NCBI RefSeq assembly: GCF_001556515.1
Contig: NZ_LSJA01000308.1
Span: forward strand, 1 to 22,283
Origin: Caulobacter sp. CCH9-E1
GTDB lineage: Bacteria > Pseudomonadota > Alphaproteobacteria > Caulobacterales > Caulobacteraceae
Direction of reading: 5' to 3'
DNA: 22,283 nt
Shown: positions 1-6,495 of the stretch, piece by piece
Layout: each line of letters starts with the position of its first letter
Position numbering within the stretch: position 1 is the first letter of the stretch
The notes under the pieces: generated by a model
The model's input: only the letters and a program-made list of their open reading frames with translations
The model's database searches: none
What the model was told of the DNA's origin: nothing
Program-made: the position numbers and the translations under genes

Positions 1-67
1 TGGCGGAGTGGTGACGCAGCGGACTGCAAATCCGTGCACGCCGGTTCGATTCCGGCCCGGGCCTCCA
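1..67 (+). tRNA. tRNA-Cys (GCA), 5' end cut by the window edge
   Basis: The window opens inside the D-arm side of a tRNA. The anticodon loop is at 24-30 (CTGCAAA) with anticodon GCA at 26-28, flanked by a five-pair stem (19-23 with 31-35). The T-arm is 40-44/52-56 around the loop TTCGATT, the acceptor 3' strand CCGGGCC is at 57-63, T64 is the discriminator and an encoded CCA is at 65-67. The matching 5' acceptor strand lies before position 1. GCA reads cysteine codons. An integrase gene begins 300 bases downstream in the same direction, so the 3' half may have served as an attachment site. Confidence 0.95.
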
Positions 68-366
68 CCGCCATTGCGCGATAGCTAGCCAAAGCCGTGG
101 TTCCGAAGGCTCCTTACTCGGCCGTCGGCGTCCTGACGCGCGATCAGCGCATTGGCGCGCCAACGAACAAGACCAGATCGCGCGCCCTTGGTCAGCTTCA
201 AAGCCGCTGTCGGGCCGGCCCTCTTATGTCCTGAGACGAACGCTCCAGCCGCGGCATCGACCGTCCACGCTAGCAAACCCGGGCAGATATGATGACAATA
301 AGTAGACATCCTATAAGTAGCAATCTACAGTGATGACGATAGGTAGCGTAACGAGATCCAAGCGCG
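68..366. other. Non-coding spacer between tRNA-Cys and the integrase gene
   Basis: No convincing gene is visible. A 74-codon minus-strand open frame (85-309) has no recognisable domain and is treated as chance. Roughly the last 80 bases turn AT-rich against the GC-rich background and carry the repeats listed separately. This is where an integrase promoter, and the element end next to the tRNA, would be expected. No clear -35/-10 pair was found. Confidence 0.6.
290..346. repeat. AT-rich imperfect direct repeats upstream of the integrase
   Basis: TGATGACAATAAGTAG at 290-305 and TGATGACGATAGGTAG at 331-346 match at 14 of 16 positions and start 41 bases apart, close to four helical turns. A third partial copy, TAAGTAG, lies between them at 314-320. 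The patch ends 20 bases before the integrase start codon. Spaced repeats at this place are what binding sites for a regulator or for integrase arm binding look like; the function is inferred only. Confidence 0.6.
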
Positions 367-2328
367 ATGTTCGATAACAATTCACCGGCTGGCGCCGCGC
401 CAGATGACGCCGGCCAAACGGGCGACGGCGAGACTGGCGATCGATGTCGTGGCGGCCTGGCGCGCCGGGATAGGCGCTCGGCCAAGCCCGCCCTTTCGGC
501 GTTTTCAGAACTTTTTCGACGATCGATACTAGCCCACGGCGAGACAGCCTATCGCTTGCACGGGGCGTTGAAGGCGGCGGGCTACCAAGTGCCCTGCACT
601 AGCCTTTATGGCTGGCGACGAGGAGATCAGTACCCGCGCGACGTGGAGAGTCTTCGAGTTCTAGCCTTCATCGAAAAGCGCTATGGCCTTCGTCAGAACG
701 CGCTCAAGGACCAACTGCCCAACCCCAACCGGGCTTCCGTCGGCTTCCGTCACGTCGATCTAACCCGCGCCGAGCGCCGCTGCGTGGCCTGGCACTTGCC
801 CGACGACTTCAACGAGCGCACCCCGGCCGCGCAAGCGGAGATCATCGCCTGGCTTCGGCGGAACGTCATGACCGGCGCCACGCCGTTTCGAGAGTATCAT
901 CGCACGGCCCGCAAGCACCGGTTCGCGTTGATCTTCCCCGAGGCGGCGGCCGAGATCGCCTCCGTTCCCGACCCGAGCGAGACAAAGGGCCGACGTCGCG
1001 GGCAGATCGGCCAAGCCGCGCCCCTCGAGCTCGATCGCGAGATGCGCGAGCTCGTATGCTTCAAGATGGCCAAGATCACGCCGATGGGATTTTGCCGACG
1101 CGGATTTTGGAAACCGCCCACGGCGCATCAGATCCTAAACTATGTCGGGCTCCTCTACGGCGCCCTCTCCGCCGAATCCGAGGGTCCGATCAAGGGGGCT
1201 GGCGCTCCGCACGAGACGCTCAGTCTCGCGCTTCTGGCCATTCCTGGGGTGTGGCGCTGGTACATCGAATGGCGCCACCGTCGACGCGGCTTCTATACGC
1301 GGTGGGAAATGCACATGCTCGAGTTCGCCGCCTCCCTGCTCAAGCCGGGAACGGGCTGGCTTTCGCAGTCGCCGGCCTTGGCCAACCGCTTAAGACCCAT
1401 CGCGGGTGTGGTGTCGATGGAGGAGGTCGCGCGCGCTCAGCGCGATTGGACAGGGGCCTGCCAAGAGGCCTTTCAGCAGGTCCGCACCTGGAGCAAGGAT
1501 GTCGTCCGCGTCGCGCGCGTGCACCGCGATCCCTTCCTCGCCGTTCTTCCGGTCCTGGAGGCGCCGCGTCCCGTCGCCGTCTACAGCCGTATCGGCGACG
1601 AAATCCTCAAGCGCATGCCCGATCCGGTGGTCGATCCGATAGCCGCCGCCGAGGCGTCCAGGGCCTTTCTGATGCTGAGGATCGGCCTGCACACAGGTCT
1701 TCGCCAAAAGAACTTGCGCCAACTGCGGGTCGGCCCGATCGGCGCAGCGCCGACTCCGATGGCGACGTTGGAGGCGCTTCAATGCGGCGAGCTCTTCTTC
1801 GACCCGCTTGAGGCCGGCTGGATCGTCGCCCTACCGGCCGCGGCCTTCAAGAACGCGACCTCATCCTATTTCGCCAACAGCCCCTATCGCTTGCGGCTTC
1901 CCGATCACGGAGGCCTCTACCGGCAAATCACTGCTTATCTCGCCATACATCGCCCGATCCTGCTGGGCGACCTTGAGGACCCGGAAACCTTCTTTGTGAA
2001 ATTCGCCCGCTCGGCCGAGACCGGATCCGCTCGCTACCGCTCCTCGGATTTCTACGTCGCTTGGCGCCAGATGATCGAGCGCTACGGGATCTATAATCCG
2101 TTCACCGGCCGAGGAGCGATCGAGGGCCTCCTGCCCCATGGTCCTCACAATGTCCGCGATGTCCTGGCCACTCACATCATCAAGCGCACGGGGTCCTATG
2201 AGCAGGCTGGCTTCGCTATCCAGGACAAGCCCGAGACCCTCGCCCGCCACTACGCGCGTTTTTTGCCGCACGACAAGGCGGAGATCGCCGCGCGTATCCT
2301 CGACGAGGTGTGGACTGGGGGAAGTTGA
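367..2328 (+). CDS. Large tyrosine recombinase / phage-type integrase
   Basis: Predicted site-specific recombinase of 653 residues. The C-terminal third carries the tyrosine recombinase active site: R446 (HTGLRQKNLRQL), a candidate beta-hairpin K495, the HxxR box with H594 and R597, and the nucleophile Y629 (ARHYARF). The position nine residues before the tyrosine, usually His or Trp, is Asp620. Residues about 55-110 (motif CTSLYGWRRGDQYPR) look like a small helix-turn-helix or arm-binding domain, and 110-430 should hold the core-binding region plus sequence I do not recognise. It is longer than the usual 350-450 residue integrases. ATG 367 is the only ATG near the N-terminus; its ribosome site is weak, so the true start could be a non-ATG codon. 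The gene sits 300 bases after tRNA-Cys in the same orientation, typical of element integrases. No excisionase or other mobility gene is next to it. The family call is firm; the element type is unknown. Confidence 0.85.
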   Translation: MFDNNSPAGAAPDDAGQTGDGETGDRCRGGLARRDRRSAKPALSAFSELFRRSILAHGETAYRLHGALKAAGYQVPCTSLYGWRRGDQYPRDVESLRVLAFIEKRYGLRQNALKDQLPNPNRASVGFRHVDLTRAERRCVAWHLPDDFNERTPAAQAEIIAWLRRNVMTGATPFREYHRTARKHRFALIFPEAAAEIASVPDPSETKGRRRGQIGQAAPLELDREMRELVCFKMAKITPMGFCRRGFWKPPTAHQILNYVGLLYGALSAESEGPIKGAGAPHETLSLALLAIPGVWRWYIEWRHRRRGFYTRWEMHMLEFAASLLKPGTGWLSQSPALANRLRPIAGVVSMEEVARAQRDWTGACQEAFQQVRTWSKDVVRVARVHRDPFLAVLPVLEAPRPVAVYSRIGDEILKRMPDPVVDPIAAAEASRAFLMLRIGLHTGLRQKNLRQLRVGPIGAAPTPMATLEALQCGELFFDPLEAGWIVALPAAAFKNATSSYFANSPYRLRLPDHGGLYRQITAYLAIHRPILLGDLEDPETFFVKFARSAETGSARYRSSDFYVAWRQMIERYGIYNPFTGRGAIEGLLPHGPHNVRDVLATHIIKRTGSYEQAGFAIQDKPETLARHYARFLPHDKAEIAARILDEVWTGGS

Positions 2329-2535
2329 CGTCGCTCGAAGCTTAGCTGGATCGTCGCCAGAATTTCTACCTGCGAACCCGCGAGCTATCGTATCCCCTCG
2401 CGCATCCGTCACGCCTTGCGGGAGGCGCGTAACGGGATGTCGCCGGCGTGGAGACCTTACCCAACCATGTCCGGCATATGGCCACGCTCGGCCTTGAAAC
2501 CGCCCCTCGCGCGTTGGAGCATGGGATCGCTGATC

Positions 2536-2539
2536 GAGG
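2536..2539 (+). promoter_or_regulatory. Ribosome binding site fixing the DUF1800 gene start
   Basis: GAGG lies seven bases before ATG 2547. An upstream in-frame ATG at 2448 would add 33 residues that hide the signal peptide, so the 2547 start is preferred. The 218 bases between the integrase stop and this ATG otherwise show no gene and no clear terminator. Confidence 0.6.
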
Positions 2540-2546
2540 CCCATGC

Positions 2547-4055
2547 ATGCGCCATCTTTGGCTTGTCATCGCCGTCTGCTTCTGCGCCGCCGCATCGAGC
2601 ATGCCCGCCGCCGCCGGCGAAACGGACAACCTCGCCTTTATCAATCGCCTGACCTGGGGCCAGACCACTCAAGACGCCGCCGACATAAACCGACTGGGCC
2701 GCGATCGGTGGCTGAAAAGGCAGCTTCGCCCCACGGGCCCGGCTCGGCTCCCTCCCGAGGTCCAGGCTCGCATCGACGCCCTTCGCATATCGCGAGAGTC
2801 CATGGCCCAGATCGCGGTGACGATGGACGCAGAGAATAGGGCGGCGACGAAGCTGCAGGACCCGACCGCGCGGCAGGCGGCCCAGCAGGCCTATGGCAAG
2901 GCGATGGCCGACCTGAAGCAGCAGGCCGCGGCGCGCTCGTTGCTGCGCGATCTCTATTCGCCTCATCAGCTTCAGGAGCAGATGACCTGGTTCTGGATGA
3001 ACCATTTCAACGTCCAGGCCGACAAGCGCGACATCCGGGCGATGATCGGCGACTACGAGGACCAGGCGATCCGGCCCCATGCGCTGGGCAAGTTCCGCGA
3101 TCTGCTGAAGGCGGCCGACCTGCATCCGGCCATGCTGCGTTATCTCGACAACGACCAGAACGCGGTCGGCCGGGTCAACGAGAACTACGCCCGCGAAATC
3201 CTGGAGCTGCACACGATGGGCGTCGGCTCCGGCTACAGCCAGAAGGACGTCGAGGAAATGGCGCGGGTTCTGACCGGCGTCGGCGTCAGCCTCTCGCCCG
3301 ATGCGCCCAAGCTGAAGGCCGAACAGCAGGCTTTCTATGTCCGGCACGGACTTATGGAGTTCAATCCGGCGCGGCACGACTTTGGCGACAAGGTGGTTCT
3401 GGGACGCCGCGTCGGCGGCGCGGGGCTTTCGGAGTTCGAACAGACGCTGGACGCACTCGCCCGACAACCCGCGACAGCCCGGCACGTGTCGCGCAAGCTG
3501 GCGCTGTACTTCATGGGCGAGGCTCCGCCAGACCTGGTCGATCGGATGTCGACCAAGTTCCTACGCGGCGACGGCGATATAGCGGAGGTGCTCGACGTCC
3601 TGTTCCAGTCTTCGGCGTTCAAGGCCTCGCTGGGAAAGAAGCTCAAGGATCCGATGCACTACGCGGTCTCGGCGGTGCGGCTCGCCTATGACGGCCACCC
3701 GATCGCCAATACCGCGCCGCTGCAGGCTTGGATCAACCGGCTGGGCCAAGGCCTCTACAACCGCGACACGCCCGATGGCTATCCGCTGGAGGACGCGGCC
3801 TGGTCGGGCCCTGGCCAGCTCACGACCATGTTCGAGGTGGCCCGCCAGATCGGCGCGAACTCAGCGGGCCTTTTCAAGCCCGACGATCCGGCGGCGGAGG
3901 ACCAGCCGGCCTTTCCCCAACTCCAGAACGCCCTCTTCTACAAGGTCCTGGAAGCGCGGCTTTCCCCCGAGACGCGGTCGGCCTTGGCCCAGGCGCGCTC
4001 GCCCGCCGAGTGGAACACGCTCTTCCTGTCTTCTCCCGAGTTCCTGCATCGATGA
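2547..4055 (+). CDS. DUF1800 family secreted protein
   Basis: A 502-residue exported protein of the DUF1800 family, whose biochemical role is not established. The N-terminus MRHLWLVIAVCFCAAASS is a Sec-type signal peptide with a likely cleavage after AAA at about residue 23. Family marks follow: the opening FINRLTWG soon after cleavage, a WFWMNHFNV segment near 152-160, YLDNDQN, the block starting N211 (NENYAREILELHTMG), the EEMARVLTGVG stretch and HDFGDKVVLG. No catalytic residues are known for the family. The stop codon is followed after 10 bases by the DUF1501 gene; the two families very often occur as this adjacent pair, which suggests that they act together outside the cytoplasm. The pair appears to be transcribed as one unit ending at the terminator at 5322-5349. 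Confidence 0.9.
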   Translation: MRHLWLVIAVCFCAAASSMPAAAGETDNLAFINRLTWGQTTQDAADINRLGRDRWLKRQLRPTGPARLPPEVQARIDALRISRESMAQIAVTMDAENRAATKLQDPTARQAAQQAYGKAMADLKQQAAARSLLRDLYSPHQLQEQMTWFWMNHFNVQADKRDIRAMIGDYEDQAIRPHALGKFRDLLKAADLHPAMLRYLDNDQNAVGRVNENYAREILELHTMGVGSGYSQKDVEEMARVLTGVGVSLSPDAPKLKAEQQAFYVRHGLMEFNPARHDFGDKVVLGRRVGGAGLSEFEQTLDALARQPATARHVSRKLALYFMGEAPPDLVDRMSTKFLRGDGDIAEVLDVLFQSSAFKASLGKKLKDPMHYAVSAVRLAYDGHPIANTAPLQAWINRLGQGLYNRDTPDGYPLEDAAWSGPGQLTTMFEVARQIGANSAGLFKPDDPAAEDQPAFPQLQNALFYKVLEARLSPETRSALAQARSPAEWNTLFLSSPEFLHR

Positions 4056-4065
4056 GACCAGCGCC

Positions 4066-5265
4066 ATGCATCGTCGAACCTTTCTGACCGCGGGGCTCGC
4101 CGCGACGACAGCCGCGGCGATTGGCGGCAAGGCCTGGAGCGCGCCCGCCACGGACCAGCGCCTGCTCGTCGTCTTCCTGCGCGGCGGCTACGACGCTATC
4201 AACGTGGTGATCCCGACCTCCAGCGACTTCTATTACGAGAGCCGCCCGACCCTCGCGATCGCTCGCCCGGATTCCACTAACGCCAACGCCGCCCTCTCGC
4301 TCGATGGCGACTGGAGCCTGCACCCCGCGCTGAAGGACAGCCTCTATCCGCTTTGGGCCAAGAAGCAGATCGCCTTCGTGCCCTTCGCGGGAACCGACGA
4401 CATGACCCGCAGCCATTTCGAGACTCAGGACACCATCGAACTGGGCCAGCCGGTGGGCGGGCCCAGGAACTATCGTTCCGGCTTCATGGGCCGCTTGGCC
4501 CAGGAGCTCTCCGGTGGCCGTCCGATCGCGTTCACGGCCCAGCCGCCACTGGCGTTCCAGGGGCCGATGTCCGTGCCGAACGTCGCGATCACCTCGGTCG
4601 GCAAGCCCGGCCTGGATGAGCGACAGGCCAGGCTGATCCAGGAGATGTATCGCGGCCACCAGCTCCAGGCGGCGGTGACGGAAGGCTTCTCCGCGCGAGA
4701 CAAGGCCTATGCCGCCTTGGCCGGCGAAATGGCCGCCGCCAATCGCAACGCCATATCCCCCAGCGGCTTCGAACTGGCCGCCCGCCGCGTCGCCCGCCTG
4801 ATGAAGACGGACTACAATCTGGCCTTTCTCGACGTCGGCGGCTGGGACACCCACGTCAACCAAGGAGGCGCGACGGGCGTGCTCGCGGACCGGATCGGCC
4901 AACTGGGCCGAGGCCTCGCCGCGCTGGCCGAGGACATCGGCCCAGAGACGTGGGCGAAGACGACCGTCGTCGTGATCTCGGAGTTCGGCCGCACCTTCAA
5001 GGAGAACGGCGACAAGGGCACGGACCACGGGCACGGCAGCGTCTACTGGGTGCTGGGCGGCGCGGTGAAGGGCGGGCGGATGGCGGGGGAGCAGGTGGCG
5101 ATGGTCGCGAAGTCTCTCAATCAAGGCCGAGACCTTGTGGTCCTGGCCGATAACCGAGCCATGATGTCTTCGATCATCCAACGACTGTACGGATTGCGCC
5201 GGGATCAGACCGAGAAGATCTTTCCTGGTGGTCCCGGACCTTTGGAGAGCTTGTCTCTCGTTTAG
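4066..5265 (+). CDS. DUF1501 family Tat-exported protein
   Basis: A 399-residue protein of the DUF1501 family, related in fold to the alkaline phosphatase/sulfatase superfamily; substrate unknown. The start MHRRTFLTAG has a twin-arginine motif (RRTFL, residues 3-7) followed by an alanine-rich hydrophobic stretch and a cleavage site near A26 (AWSA). Early family residues LLVVFLRGGYDAINVV follow. GWDTH at 259-263 and TDHGHG at 319-324 resemble metal-ligand loops of the superfamily. ATG 4066 is chosen because the longer frame beginning at 3688 runs through the upstream gene. Tat export suggests that it folds, possibly with a metal, before leaving the cytoplasm, while its partner uses a Sec-type signal. 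Confidence 0.9.
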   Translation: MHRRTFLTAGLAATTAAAIGGKAWSAPATDQRLLVVFLRGGYDAINVVIPTSSDFYYESRPTLAIARPDSTNANAALSLDGDWSLHPALKDSLYPLWAKKQIAFVPFAGTDDMTRSHFETQDTIELGQPVGGPRNYRSGFMGRLAQELSGGRPIAFTAQPPLAFQGPMSVPNVAITSVGKPGLDERQARLIQEMYRGHQLQAAVTEGFSARDKAYAALAGEMAAANRNAISPSGFELAARRVARLMKTDYNLAFLDVGGWDTHVNQGGATGVLADRIGQLGRGLAALAEDIGPETWAKTTVVVISEFGRTFKENGDKGTDHGHGSVYWVLGGAVKGGRMAGEQVAMVAKSLNQGRDLVVLADNRAMMSSIIQRLYGLRRDQTEKIFPGGPGPLESLSLV

Positions 5266-5321
5266 CGCCGTCACCATTTGCGCTGGATTGACCGCCAAGT
5301 TCGCTCTGGTGGCAAAAGGTT

Positions 5322-5349
5322 CGAACAGGGCTGCCATGTTCGTTTTTTT
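5322..5349 (+). terminator. Rho-independent terminator after the DUF1501 gene
   Basis: CGAACA at 5322-5327 pairs with TGTTCG at 5337-5342. The stem continues with GG/CC past one bulged A around a GCTG loop and is followed at once by seven T (5343-5349). It starts 57 bases after the DUF1501 stop and separates that pair from the sugar-enzyme operon. Confidence 0.8.
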
Positions 5350-5390
5350 GTCGCGCTCGCCGGCGGACTTCGAGTAATGGCGTCACAAAG

Positions 5391-5407
5391 GCGGGCGATA
5401 AGCCCGC
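5391..5407. other. Short perfect hairpin in the leader of the sugar-enzyme operon
   Basis: GCGGGC (5391-5396) and GCCCGC (5402-5407) pair around a GATAA loop, 33 bases before the start codon at 5440. No T-run follows on the + strand, so it is not a terminator for the upstream genes. It may lie in the 5' untranslated region or overlap a promoter. A promoter could not be assigned with confidence in 5350-5439. Confidence 0.4.
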
Positions 5408-5439
5408 GCTAGCCTAAACGGCGGTGGGGACTAACAGAC

Positions 5440-6408
5440 ATGACTAATCTGCGGGGCCAACGCGCCCTGGTCACTGGCGCGTCCGGTTTCATCGGAACCC
5501 ATCTTGCTCGCCGCCTGGCCGACATGGGCGCGGAGCTCGTTTGCCTGGACCTCAAGCCGCCGCGCGAGGAACTTCCTGGCGCGCTATACGTGCGTGACGA
5601 CGTGCGTCGCCTGAGCGCGCTGAGCCTCCCCAAGATCGATCGAATCTACAATCTGGCCGCGGTCCACACGACGCCCGGCCACCCGGATCACGAATACTAC
5701 GACACCAATGTCTGGGGAGCGCTCGAGGCGGTGAAGCTGGCCGAGCGGGACAACGTCCAGCACATCACCTTCACCAGCTCGATCTCGATCTACGGCCCCT
5801 CGGAAGAGAGAAAGGTCGAGACGAGCGACCCCGCGCCGGTGTCGGCCTATGGCAAGTCCAAGCTGATGGCCGAGGAGATCCATCGCGGCTGGCTGCGCCA
5901 AGCAGGCGGCCGGAAGCTCACCATCGTGCGCCCCGCCGTCGTGTTCGGCGCTGGCGAAGGCGGCAATTTCGCCCGCATGGCGGCTCTCCTGAAGAAGGGC
6001 TTCTTCGTCTTCCCCGGCCGTCGGGACACGATCAAGTCGTGCATCTATGTCGAGGACCTGCTGGATCTCGTGCTGACCGCCGGCGCCAAGGACTCCACCT
6101 ACGAACTGCTGAATGGCGCCTATCCCGAATGCCCCACTTTGGAGACCATCGTCACTAGCCTGCGCGATAGCTACTTCCCGTCGGCCAAGCTCTATGACGT
6201 GCCACAAGGCGTGGTGATGGGCGCGGCCAAGACCCTGGCGACGTTCAAGGGCTTTGGTTTGGGGATTCACCCCGATCGCGTGACCAAGCTCGTACGCTCG
6301 ACCTATGTGTATCCGGGCTGGGCCACCGAGAATGGCTTGCTAGGCGACCAGGCGTTCCGCAAGGGCTTGGAGCGTTGGGCGCGAGCGACGAACCAGAGCT
6401 TCGTTTAA
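5440..6408 (+). CDS. NAD-dependent epimerase/dehydratase (extended SDR)
   Basis: A 322-residue extended short-chain dehydrogenase/reductase that probably acts on a nucleotide sugar. The Rossmann glycine motif TGASGFIG is at 12-19, an acidic residue follows beta-2 (CLDLKPP), the serine-rich strand FTSSISIYGP is at 111-120, and the catalytic pair YGKSK has Y137 and K141. The start is ATG 5440 behind a GGTGGGGA ribosome site. It is the first gene of a four-gene + strand run ending at the terminator at 10529-10554. Exact chemistry (C4 epimerase, 4,6-dehydratase or reductase) cannot be told from the motifs alone. Cytoplasmic, with no signal peptide. The run points at the polysaccharide cluster, so supply or recycling of an unusual sugar is the likely role. 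Confidence 0.85.
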   Translation: MTNLRGQRALVTGASGFIGTHLARRLADMGAELVCLDLKPPREELPGALYVRDDVRRLSALSLPKIDRIYNLAAVHTTPGHPDHEYYDTNVWGALEAVKLAERDNVQHITFTSSISIYGPSEERKVETSDPAPVSAYGKSKLMAEEIHRGWLRQAGGRKLTIVRPAVVFGAGEGGNFARMAALLKKGFFVFPGRRDTIKSCIYVEDLLDLVLTAGAKDSTYELLNGAYPECPTLETIVTSLRDSYFPSAKLYDVPQGVVMGAAKTLATFKGFGLGIHPDRVTKLVRSTYVYPGWATENGLLGDQAFRKGLERWARATNQSFV

Positions 6409-6495
6409 CTTCCCCCTTTCGCGTTTCGCGTCCAGGGAAAACCGCCCCCAGGGCCCGCCACTTCGGCAAAGGTTTCTAATGTTGGGAATAAGGGC

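Noticed and set aside
85..309. 74-codon minus-strand open frame between tRNA-Cys and the integrase
   Set aside because: No domain, no good ribosome site, and its start lies inside the repeat patch; most likely chance.
5314..5336. GGTTCGAAC followed by a GCCA-like end, resembling a tRNA T-loop and 3' end
   Set aside because: Flanking bases do not form a T-stem or acceptor stem; the segment is better explained by the terminator hairpin.
3874..5337. 487-codon minus-strand open frame opposite DUF1800/DUF1501
   Set aside because: Antisense shadow of two recognisable secreted proteins; no motifs of its own.
5350..5439. Possible promoter with a GCTAG-like -10 near 5408
   Set aside because: No convincing -35 at a suitable distance and only a partial match to the Caulobacter-type consensus.
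6409..6495. Gap between the SDR and heparinase-fold genes as a terminator or promoter
   Set aside because: No stem with a T-run and no clear promoter pair; treated as an ordinary operon gap.
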